The notes under the pieces: generated by a model | What the model was told of the DNA's origin: nothing | Database searches by the model: none | The model's input: only the letters and a program-made list of their open reading frames with translations | Source: Gemmatimonadaceae bacterium | GTDB taxonomy: Bacteria; Gemmatimonadota; Gemmatimonadetes; Gemmatimonadales; Gemmatimonadaceae | DNA: 11,406 bases | Reading direction: 5' to 3' | NCBI GenBank assembly: GCA_014379705.1 | Contig: JACMLI010000531.1 | Coordinates: 1-11,406, forward strand | Program-made: the position numbers and the translations under genes | Part shown: one piece after another, positions 1 to 5,984 of the stretch | Layout: each line of letters opens with the position of its first letter | How positions within the stretch are numbered: position 1 is the stretch's first letter

Positions 1-546
1 CCCCACCGGGACGACGCTCGCTCCGACCGCGGCTGCTGCCGCCGTGTAGGTCGCCGAGAGCGTGTCTTGCGACGACGGGCGGGCCTCGCGGGCCCAGGTG
101 AGGTACAGAAGGAGTTTGGCGCCGGCCTTCTTCACCTCGTCGCCGATGCGGGGGACGTCATGGATGGTGCGCTGCGGTGCTTCGATCGGCCGCGTGCTCT
201 GCTCCTGCACGATCACCAGGCTCCAGCGCCCGCGACGCACGGCCGCGAGTGCCTCGGGACGCGCCAGGTGCATCTCGATCGTATGGCCGCCAAAGGTGAC
301 CTGCTCGGCGACAAACGCGCGACGCTCCCTGGCGGCAGCGGCCAGATCACCAACCACCGACGGCAGGTCGTTGAAGTAGGTGTAGCTGTTGCCGATGAAA
401 AGCACGCGCAATGCCGAGGTATCGCGTGCCGATGACGCGGCCTGTGCACGCGCCATCGGCGGAGATGCCACACTGAGCCATGCGATTGCTGCGACAACGA
501 TCGACCGGCGTGCCGAGGCACGGGAAACCGACGATGGAGAGGTCAT
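1..546 (-). CDS. Secreted SGNH/GDSL-like hydrolase, N-terminal part (C-terminus outside window)
   Basis: This is an open frame of 182 codons from an ATG at 546-544 to the left window edge, with no stop. Residues 1-34 form a Sec signal peptide: basic residues (RR at 13-14), a hydrophobic run IVVAAIAWLSVA and an ARA|QA cleavage site near residue 34. The mature protein starts with the strand VLFIGNSYTYF (48-58). This matches block I of SGNH hydrolases, with Ser54 as the probable nucleophile. VIVQEQST (111-118) resembles the Q-x-x-S segment of the DUF4886-like SGNH branch, and GG at 86-87 may be the oxyanion glycine region. The catalytic Asp/His pair would lie off the window, so activity cannot be judged. 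Members are esterases or carbohydrate deacetylases; the substrate here is unknown. No clear Shine-Dalgarno precedes the ATG. The gene is divergent from the 649-1497 gene. Confidence 0.8.
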   Translation of the reverse strand, partial: MTSPSSVSRASARRSIVVAAIAWLSVASPPMARAQAASSARDTSALRVLFIGNSYTYFNDLPSVVGDLAAAARERRAFVAEQVTFGGHTIEMHLARPEALAAVRRGRWSLVIVQEQSTRPIEAPQRTIHDVPRIGDEVKKAGAKLLLYLTWAREARPSSQDTLSATYTAAAAAVGASVVPVG

Positions 547-552
547 GGGATC

Positions 553-558
553 ATTCTA
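553..558 (-). promoter_or_regulatory. Possible -10 element close to the SGNH hydrolase start
   Basis: On the minus strand the hexamer TAGAAT (5 of 6 matches to TATAAT) ends six bases before the ATG at 546. With the usual spacing this would start transcription at or next to the start codon, giving a leaderless mRNA. That would agree with the missing ribosome binding site. No good -35 box lies 16-18 bases upstream, so this is only a suggestion. Confidence 0.22.
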
Positions 559-574
559 CAACGCAGCCCCGGAC

Positions 575-587
575 ATGGCGACGCCAT
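575..587. promoter_or_regulatory. Palindrome in the divergent promoter region, candidate operator
   Basis: The sequence ATGGCG-A-CGCCAT is a perfect inverted repeat of six bases around one central base. It sits between the divergent starts at 546 (minus) and 649 (plus), where a regulator could act on both genes. It lies about where the -35 region of the minus-strand gene would be. The arms are short, so chance is possible. No regulator gene is visible in the window. Confidence 0.3.
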
Positions 588-638
588 AGACCCTCAGGCC
601 GCGACGGTCCACGCTATGTTGGAGGCGAATCGCTCCAG

Positions 639-643
639 GGAGG
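639..643 (+). promoter_or_regulatory. Ribosome binding site that favours a TTG start
   Basis: GGAGG, inside AGGGAGGA at 637-644, is the only strong Shine-Dalgarno near this gene's start. It is five bases before an in-frame TTG at 649 and fourteen before the ATG at 658. It lies downstream of the ATG at 616, which has no such site. It therefore argues against the longest reading of the gene. Confidence 0.5.
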
Positions 644-648
644 ACGCA

Positions 649-1497
649 TTGCCAGCCATGGTTGAGCGTTCGCGTGGAAGGGCCACGCGATGGGGGCTCG
701 GTCTCATCGTCGCTGCGTCGGCCTGCGCGACGCCGGCATCGACCGCGGCACGGACCCCAGGCCCGGAGATCGCGGTGCCATCCCCCGGGATCAAGCGGGC
801 AGTGATCGATCGCGTCGACATCGACACGGTGCTCGACCTCAAGCTCGATTCCACGCTTCGTTCACGCGAACGGCAGCAGATCCCGCCTGGTGAGACGTGG
901 TTTACGGTCCTCGAAGGGGCGCAACGCGCCATCGTCACGGCGCCACATGCGACGCGTCCCTTCCGTGACGGCGTGTCTCGCTTTTCCGATGGCGGGGGCA
1001 CGGCGGAACTCGCCGTTGCACTGCACAAGGTGTGCGGCGTCACCGTCATGCACACGACCTGGGACAGTCCCTCGGATCCCAACTACTACGACGACAACGA
1101 CTTCAAGCTTCGCCTGCGCGACCTCATTCGTGACAAGACTCCCGTCATCGTGCTCGACCTGCATGGAAGCCACGCGTACCGGCCGTATGAGCTCGACGTG
1201 GGCACGATGAACGGCCGCTCGCTCCTCGGCCGTACCGCGCTGGTCAACGCGCTCGTCGATGCCTTTCGTCGGGAGGGGATCTTCAATATCTCCGACAACT
1301 TCTTTCCGGCGGCGCGTCAACAAACGGTCGTCAAGTTCGCGTCGGCAGCCGGGGTGCCGGCGATCCAGATGGAGTTGAGTGCGCTGCGCGTCTCGCCGTC
1401 GTCAGGGGACGAGGGCGCGCACAAGTTCGCGCAGACGTTGCAAGCCATTGCCGAGTTCCTGGGCGGATTGCAGGCGTGTTCTCGGACGAACCACTGA
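649..1497 (+). CDS. Exported N-formylglutamate amidohydrolase-like lipoprotein
   Basis: Read from TTG 649, this is a 282-residue protein; ATG 658 or ATG 616 would remove three or add eleven residues. The N-terminus is a lipoprotein signal: basic residues, then GLGLIVAASAC with the acylated Cys at about residue 26. The start was chosen from the GGAGG five bases upstream. The mature part carries the metal-site pattern of the N-formylglutamate amidohydrolase/HutG-like superfamily: VTAPHA (His about 100), LDLHGS (His about 172) and IQMELSALR (Glu about 242). The family are zinc-dependent amidohydrolases with a carboxypeptidase-like fold. HutG itself is cytoplasmic and acts in histidine breakdown. 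Here the export signal and the lack of hut neighbours make that role unlikely; an extracytoplasmic amide or peptide substrate is inferred. The gene converges on the dehydrogenase gene ending at 1521. Confidence 0.75.
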   Translation: MPAMVERSRGRATRWGLGLIVAASACATPASTAARTPGPEIAVPSPGIKRAVIDRVDIDTVLDLKLDSTLRSRERQQIPPGETWFTVLEGAQRAIVTAPHATRPFRDGVSRFSDGGGTAELAVALHKVCGVTVMHTTWDSPSDPNYYDDNDFKLRLRDLIRDKTPVIVLDLHGSHAYRPYELDVGTMNGRSLLGRTALVNALVDAFRREGIFNISDNFFPAARQQTVVKFASAAGVPAIQMELSALRVSPSSGDEGAHKFAQTLQAIAEFLGGLQACSRTNH

Positions 1498-1507
1498 ACA
1501 CGCCTGC
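1470..1507. terminator. Perfect 12-bp inverted repeat at the convergent gene junction, probable bidirectional terminator
   Basis: GCAGGCGTGTTC (1470-1481) is repeated inverted as GAACACGCCTGC (1496-1507), with a 14-base loop. The stem is perfect and GC-rich. It covers the last codons and the TGA stop (1495-1497) of the plus-strand gene and ends 13 bases before the stop of the facing gene. Neither strand has a T-run after the stem, so it is not a classic intrinsic terminator. It may terminate in an organism that tolerates weak U-tracts, or protect both 3' ends. Confidence 0.5.
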
Positions 1508-1520
1508 CGCCCCGTACCGA

Positions 1521-2891
1521 TCAGGGCGAGGTGCTCCCCGACCCCGTATAGAAGACGCGCCAGATGAATCCTCCCTTGTCGTCGGAGATGTAGAGGGAGC
1601 CATCCGGTCCTTGGGCGAGCCCGACCGCGCGATGCCGCGCCGTGAGCGGCGTCCGCCCCGCCCCGATCAGCCCGTCAGCGAAGGTCTGGTATCCACCGGT
1701 CGGCGCACCGTTCGCCCATGGGACAAACGCCACGATGTATCCGGGACCCGCCGGCTGCTGCGACGCGTCGAACCGTGACCCATGGAAGGCGATGAAGAGC
1801 CCACCCTGGTATGCCGTGGGGAACTGCGTGCCCGTGTAGAACAGGATCGAGAGCGGCGCCCAGTGCGCGGGATACGTGGCGAGTGGCTTTTCCCGCGTCT
1901 CACAGCGTCCCACGCGAATCGCGTTGCCACCATACTCGGGGCTCAGGATCTTTGCCTGCCGCTGCGCGTCATGGTAGCAGTACGGCCACCCATATCGCTT
2001 GCCCGCCTCGATGCGAAAGAGCTCCTCAGAGGGGAGCAGGGCATCGTCTTGCGCATCGTACAGGTTTGGCCAGTTGTCGAAGAGCTGGTCACGCCCGTTC
2101 TGGACGCCGTACAGCATTCCGTTTCCCGGATCGATGGCGAGGGCATTCATGTTGCGGAGCTCGGTCGCGTATCGAGCCGCCACCGACTGGACCTGCCCAC
2201 TGCCGCTTGCACTGAAGCGCCAGACGCCAGCACGCACCGCGAGCTCGGGGCACGGATCGACACCGGGCGAGAAGTCCGTACGGTTCACGACCTGACAGGA
2301 GTTGGTCGCCGAACCGATGTTCACGAAGAGGTTGTCCGAGCCGTCCACGACGACGGTCTTGCGGTGGTGATCCCCGCCTCCGGTCAGTCCCGCCACCACG
2401 ACGGTCTCCATCTGCGGTGGAAGAAGCGTTCCCGACGGCAAGTCCCAGCGAACGACCTGCGTCTCAGACGCGAAGAAGAGCTGTCCGTTGCGCCAGGCGA
2501 TGCCGTTGCCGCCGGTGGAGCCAAAAAACTGTCGCACCTCGGCGCGTCCGTCACCATTGGCGTCCCTCAGGGCAACGATCCCTCCCCTCACACCGGGATT
2601 CGGAACCGTGTCGACGGCGACATACAGGTCTCCGTGTGGCGTGACGGCGATTTGCCTTGCGTTGAAGACGCCTTCGGCGAACACGCGGGCACAGAAGCCC
2701 GCCGGGAGCTTGAGCGAGCCATTGTTGGGGTCACAGGTGCTGGCGACGCCGATGGCCGGTGCGGCCGTGGCGGGCGATGCGAGCCCGGGCGACGTACTCG
2801 AGTCGGTGCAGGCGAAGAGCAGGGAACTGCTCACGAGTGCCGCTCCAGACAGCAGACGTGAGTGACGAACCGCAGAATAGCCGAGGGTCAT
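1521..2891 (-). CDS. Lipoprotein of the sorbosone/PQQ-dependent sugar dehydrogenase beta-propeller family
   Basis: This is a 456-residue protein read from ATG 2891, which gives a textbook lipoprotein signal: RHSRLLSGAALVSSSLLFAC with Cys28 as lipid anchor. An upstream in-frame ATG at 2954 would add 21 residues in front of that signal and is less likely. Neither start has a strong Shine-Dalgarno. The body fits the soluble glucose/sorbosone dehydrogenase propeller: GGNGIAW (about 127-133), GGDHHRKT with candidate catalytic His175/176, then RNMNALAIDP, GVQNGRDQL, EELFRIEAGKRYGWPYCYHD and AFHGSRFD. DANGDG (110-115) resembles a calcium loop. Six cysteines after the anchor could form three disulfides, as suits an exported protein. 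The family oxidises sugars or aldoses with PQQ outside the inner membrane; substrate and cofactor are inferred. No PQQ biosynthesis genes are nearby. Confidence 0.82.
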   Translation of the reverse strand: MTLGYSAVRHSRLLSGAALVSSSLLFACTDSSTSPGLASPATAAPAIGVASTCDPNNGSLKLPAGFCARVFAEGVFNARQIAVTPHGDLYVAVDTVPNPGVRGGIVALRDANGDGRAEVRQFFGSTGGNGIAWRNGQLFFASETQVVRWDLPSGTLLPPQMETVVVAGLTGGGDHHRKTVVVDGSDNLFVNIGSATNSCQVVNRTDFSPGVDPCPELAVRAGVWRFSASGSGQVQSVAARYATELRNMNALAIDPGNGMLYGVQNGRDQLFDNWPNLYDAQDDALLPSEELFRIEAGKRYGWPYCYHDAQRQAKILSPEYGGNAIRVGRCETREKPLATYPAHWAPLSILFYTGTQFPTAYQGGLFIAFHGSRFDASQQPAGPGYIVAFVPWANGAPTGGYQTFADGLIGAGRTPLTARHRAVGLAQGPDGSLYISDDKGGFIWRVFYTGSGSTSP

Positions 2892-3014
2892 GATGAGAAC
2901 CGGATGAGGTGCGCCAGCGCGTGGCAGTGGGGTGCCGCGCAGGCCCTCGACCATACATGCTGCTCGTCACTAGCGCATGGTCAGCGGGTGGCGCGCGTAC
3001 CTTGGTCCGAATGG

Positions 3015-3027
3015 GGAGGCGGCCTCC
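3015..3027. repeat. Short palindrome between ligD and the dehydrogenase gene
   Basis: GGAGGC-G-GCCTCC is a perfect inverted repeat with one central base, in the 176-bp gap between the ligD stop (3068) and the dehydrogenase start (2891). It could be an operator or part of a termination structure. In DNA this GC-rich such a short palindrome can arise by chance. No convincing -35/-10 pair was seen in this gap. Confidence 0.2.
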
Positions 3028-3046
3028 GCGAGGACCCACGTGGCCA

Positions 3047-3065
3047 CCGGACAGGCGTCTTCCGG
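3047..3065 (-). terminator. Weak hairpin just after the ligD stop codon
   Basis: CCGGA (3047-3051) and TCCGG (3061-3065) pair with a nine-base loop, starting two bases beyond the ligD TAG (3070-3068). The stem is only five pairs and no T-run follows on the minus strand. It might mark the end of the DUF6496-ligD transcript, but readthrough into the dehydrogenase gene is equally possible. Confidence 0.25.
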
Positions 3066-3067
3066 GA

Positions 3068-5605
3068 CTATCCGTCGAACCTTGGGAGCGCCTGCACGAG
3101 CGTCAGGTAGCCGGGCCACGGGTCACCTTCGGATGCCTGAGCAACGGCGTCATCAAGGGAGAACTGGTCCGCGCGATTGATCCGCTCCAGTTCGTCCCAC
3201 GAAACGGGAACAGCCACCGGCGCACCTGCTCGAGACCGGCACGACCATGGTGCGATGGCCGATGCGCCACGCTCATTGCGCAGGTAGTCGATGTAGATCA
3301 GTCCCTCGCGTCGCGCCTTGGACGCGGTGGCGATGAAGCGATCGGGCTCCAGTGCCGTCACGTGCTGCGCGAACGCACGGCTGAATGCCTTGGCCGATTC
3401 CCACGTCGCGCGGCGGGCAATCGGCGCGATCACGTGAATGCCCTTGCCGCCGCTCAGCAGCGGAAAGCTCACCAGACCCAGCCCTTTCAGCGCGCGGCCG
3501 ATGTCCTGTGCCGCGGTGCGCACATCAGCGAACGGAATCCCCTCGGCGGGATCGAGGTCGAAGATCAGGCGCTCTGGCCGCTCCACCTTGTCGCGTCGCG
3601 CCCCCCACAGGTGCCACTCGAGCACGTTCATCTGCGTGCCGGCGATCAGGCCACCGACATCCGTGATGTAGAAGTATTCGTCGACCGTTCCCTGGTTATC
3701 GGCGATCTCGACGGTCTTCATCGCCGCGGGAAACCCGCCGGTGTCATGCTTCTGGAAGAAGCACTGCTTCGCGCGGCCCTGCGGGCACCGCAACAAGGCG
3801 AGCGGGCGGTCGACGATGTACGGCAACATGCGCTCGGCGATCGCGTCGTAATACGCGACGAGCATTGCCTTGGTCACACCCTGCTCCGGGTACACCACAC
3901 GCTCGGGACTCGTCAGGCGGACCTTTCGGCGTGCGGCGGCCTCGACTCCCGTCGCAGCACTCAACACGGGACCCGTCGATGGCTGCGGCTTCTCGTCCAC
4001 GACCTCGCGCGCCGGCTTGTCACCGCGGAGCCCCAGGTATGACGGATGCCGCATGTAGCCGTCGGGAGTGAACTCCGTGAACTGCACTTCGGCCACGAGG
4101 TCGGGGCGGACCCAGCGCGCACCGCGGGCAATGTTCGGCGGGACGTCGGCGAACGGTGTCGTTTGCCGCGCGCGTGCTGACAGCTTGCGGGCGAGGGCGC
4201 GCGCCTCCTCTCGGTCGAACCCGGTGCCGACGCGTCCCCGGTATTGCAGCGTGTCTCCCAACCACGTGCCCACGAGGAGGGATGCGAAGGAGTCACGGCG
4301 CGTCGAGGGAGACCATCCGCCGATCACGAACTCCTGGCGCCGCTCGCACTTCACCTTGAGCCACGCGCGCGAACGTCCGCCACGATACGGCGCGTCCGCT
4401 CGCTTGGCGATGACCCCCTCGAACCCCTTCGCGCACAGGGCATCGAGCACGCGTTGCCCGTTCTCCAGGTCATGCGACGAGGACCGGATCGCCCCGTCGT
4501 CAGGCAGCGAGCCAAGGAGCGTGGCGAGCCGCTCCTTCCGTTCGAGGAGCGGGCGCTTGCGGAGGTCGACCCCATCGAGTGAGAGCAGGTCGAAGGCGAA
4601 GAAGACGAGCGGTGCTTCCGCCGCGAGGCCCTGCTTGAGGCGCGTGAAGTCGGTGCGACCCTTGTCGTCGAGGACGCAGACCTCACCGTCGATGAGCGCC
4701 GAGCCCTTCGTGAGCTGTGCCAGTGGCGCCACGAGCTGGTCAAAGCGTCGCGTCCAGTCGTTGCCGTTACGGGTGTACATCTTCACGCGTTCGCCCGCGA
4801 CAGCGGCGAGGCACCGGTACCCATCGAACTTGGTTTCGAAGAGCCAGCCGTCGTCCTGCGGCATATCGTCGACGAGCGTCGCAAGCTGCGGGTCGACGAA
4901 GGCAGGCAATCGTTTGCCATGTCCTGGCGTGGCCCGCCTGTCAGCTGGCGCACGCCTGGCCCTGGGTGTGGGACTTGTCTTTGCCTTTGCGGTCGTCTTC
5001 GCGCGCGCGGACTTCGGTCGGGCATTGGCCGTGATCTCGTCGAGGTCACGCGCCGTCTTCACCGACGTCGTGAAGGAGAGGACGAGCGATTCCTCGTCCT
5101 TCGCGAACTCATCACGATGCTTGATGAGAAGCCAGTTCTCGCGCGCGCTGCGTCCATCCTTCTTCATGCGGACCAGCGACCACTCGCCCTGCATGCGGCT
5201 TCCGTGGATGCGCATGCGCAGGCTTCCCTTCGCGAGCCCTTCGTGCGGGTCACCAACCGGCTCCCAGTGGCCAACGTCCCACAGCATCACGGTACCGCCG
5301 CCGTATGCTCCCTTCGGGATCGTACCCTCGAAGCCGCCATATTCGAGCGGATGGTCCTCCACCTGCACGGCGAGCCGCTTGTCACGCGGGTTGTCGGATG
5401 GACCGCGCGTCACCGCCCAGCTCTTGAGCACGCCATCGAGTTCGATGCGGAAGTCAAAATGCAGGCGAGTCGCGGCATGCTTCTGGACGACGAAGGCCAG
5501 CTGGCGCTTCGCTCGACGTGGCGTGGCACCGGCTGGCTCGGGCGTGCGTAAAAAGTCGCGCTTCCGCTTGTACTCGGCGAGTGAGCCCTTCGTAGCAGGA
5601 GACAC
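3068..5605 (-). CDS. ligD: Multifunctional DNA ligase D (phosphoesterase-ligase-polymerase)
   Basis: This 845-residue protein has a GTG start and all three LigD activities in the order PE-LIG-POL, as in Pseudomonas. It repairs double-strand breaks by Ku-dependent end joining. The 3'-phosphoesterase domain (about 10-190) keeps His43, His49, Asp51, Arg53, His85 and Tyr89, each one residue off the known P. aeruginosa positions. A Lys/Arg/Ala-rich linker (about 196-232) follows. The ATP-dependent ligase domain (about 235-530) has KFDGYR with nucleophile Lys259, then DGEVCVLD, FFAFDLLSLDG, EGVIAKR and WLKVKCERR. The primase-type polymerase domain (about 555-845) has the metal pair in DLDP (Asp683, Asp685) and the GGKGIHV motif. 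Nothing essential appears missing. The start lies six bases after the stop of the DUF6496-like gene, and AGGGA overlapping that stop is the only ribosome site, with a short three-base spacer. Translational coupling is likely. No Ku gene is in the window. Confidence 0.96.
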   Translation of the reverse strand: MSPATKGSLAEYKRKRDFLRTPEPAGATPRRAKRQLAFVVQKHAATRLHFDFRIELDGVLKSWAVTRGPSDNPRDKRLAVQVEDHPLEYGGFEGTIPKGAYGGGTVMLWDVGHWEPVGDPHEGLAKGSLRMRIHGSRMQGEWSLVRMKKDGRSARENWLLIKHRDEFAKDEESLVLSFTTSVKTARDLDEITANARPKSARAKTTAKAKTSPTPRARRAPADRRATPGHGKRLPAFVDPQLATLVDDMPQDDGWLFETKFDGYRCLAAVAGERVKMYTRNGNDWTRRFDQLVAPLAQLTKGSALIDGEVCVLDDKGRTDFTRLKQGLAAEAPLVFFAFDLLSLDGVDLRKRPLLERKERLATLLGSLPDDGAIRSSSHDLENGQRVLDALCAKGFEGVIAKRADAPYRGGRSRAWLKVKCERRQEFVIGGWSPSTRRDSFASLLVGTWLGDTLQYRGRVGTGFDREEARALARKLSARARQTTPFADVPPNIARGARWVRPDLVAEVQFTEFTPDGYMRHPSYLGLRGDKPAREVVDEKPQPSTGPVLSAATGVEAAARRKVRLTSPERVVYPEQGVTKAMLVAYYDAIAERMLPYIVDRPLALLRCPQGRAKQCFFQKHDTGGFPAAMKTVEIADNQGTVDEYFYITDVGGLIAGTQMNVLEWHLWGARRDKVERPERLIFDLDPAEGIPFADVRTAAQDIGRALKGLGLVSFPLLSGGKGIHVIAPIARRATWESAKAFSRAFAQHVTALEPDRFIATASKARREGLIYIDYLRNERGASAIAPWSCRSRAGAPVAVPVSWDELERINRADQFSLDDAVAQASEGDPWPGYLTLVQALPRFDG

Positions 5606-5611
5606 GAGTCC

Positions 5612-5842
5612 CTAGCGCTTCTTCGTGCTCGCCGTCTTGCGCGTCGGCGGAAGCTTGCCACCCTTGCTGCGCGCCTCGGACAACCCAATGGCAATTGCCT
5701 GCTTTCTCGACGTGACCTGCGCGCCGCTGCTGCTCCTGAGCGTCCCCTGCTTGCGCCGGTGCATCGCGCTCTCGACGCGCTCGGTTGCGGCCTCACCGTA
5801 TCGTTTGCGGCCCGTCACCCGCTTCGCCTTTTTCGCTGCCAT
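5612..5842 (-). CDS. Small basic DUF6496-like protein, upstream partner of ligD
   Basis: This is a 76-residue, strongly basic protein from ATG 5842, chosen because GAGGG at 5850-5854 sits seven bases before it. In-frame ATGs at 5905 and 6049 lack such a site, and the latter would overlap the end of the glucan synthase gene. The core (residues about 11-60) resembles the DUF6496 family: a helical RVESAMHRRKQGTL stretch, then SSGAQVTSRKQAIAIGLSEA. The flanks are Lys/Arg-rich (MAAKKAKR at the start, KTASTKKR at the end). The family has no established biochemical function; some members are loosely labelled plasmid stabilisation proteins. Composition suggests nucleic-acid binding. It is six bases ahead of ligD on the same strand and surely co-transcribed, so a role in break repair or in DNA packaging during stress is inferred, not shown. 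Confidence 0.8.
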   Translation of the reverse strand: MAAKKAKRVTGRKRYGEAATERVESAMHRRKQGTLRSSSGAQVTSRKQAIAIGLSEARSKGGKLPPTRKTASTKKR

Positions 5843-5849
5843 GCTTGAA

Positions 5850-5854
5850 CCCTC
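5850..5854 (-). promoter_or_regulatory. Ribosome binding site of the DUF6496-like gene
   Basis: GAGGG on the minus strand, seven bases before ATG 5842. It fixes the start of this small gene at the short form, because the longer in-frame options have no comparable site. Confidence 0.55.
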
Positions 5855-5892
5855 GAAGGAGAGTGCAACCTTATCGATGTCGCTCAGGCAAG

Positions 5893-5905
5893 CGCCATTC
5901 GCCAT
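5893..5905 (-). repeat. Tandem ATGGCG hexamers upstream of the DUF6496-ligD pair
   Basis: On the minus strand ATGGCG occurs at 5905-5900 and again at 5898-5893, a seven-base period. This is in the 142-bp gap (5843-5984) between the glucan synthase stop and the DUF6496-like start. The same hexamer forms the arms of the palindrome at 575-587. The gap must hold any promoter for the pair, but I could not identify a sound -35/-10 or a strong terminator there; it has only weak 4-bp hairpins. Confidence 0.2.
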
Positions 5906-5984
5906 GAGTACCACGTCGGCACGCACCTCAAAGAGGGATGGCCCACTACTCTCGGGAGTGCGGGACTCGCCAGGACGGGTGGCG

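Noticed and set aside
1782..2861. Plus-strand open frame (359 codons) antisense to the sugar dehydrogenase
   Set aside because: No motif, no ribosome site of note, and it mirrors a clear lipoprotein enzyme.
2909..4042. Plus-strand open frame (377 codons) across the ligD end and the following gap
   Set aside because: The part over ligD is a shadow of the polymerase domain and the rest has no recognisable feature.
4979..5017. Repetitive-looking Lys/Thr/Ala/Arg stretch in ligD as a possible insertion
   Set aside because: It falls in the variable linker between the phosphoesterase and ligase domains, where basic low-complexity sequence is normal.
4068..5615. Long plus-strand open frame (515 codons) antisense to ligD
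   Set aside because: It lies wholly over a gene whose catalytic motifs are certain, its protein is Ser/Arg-rich with no recognisable motif, and such mirrors are expected at this GC content.
5905..5984. Possible terminator after the glucan synthase gene
   Set aside because: Only 4-bp stems such as ACTC/GAGT were found, with no T-run; too weak to call.
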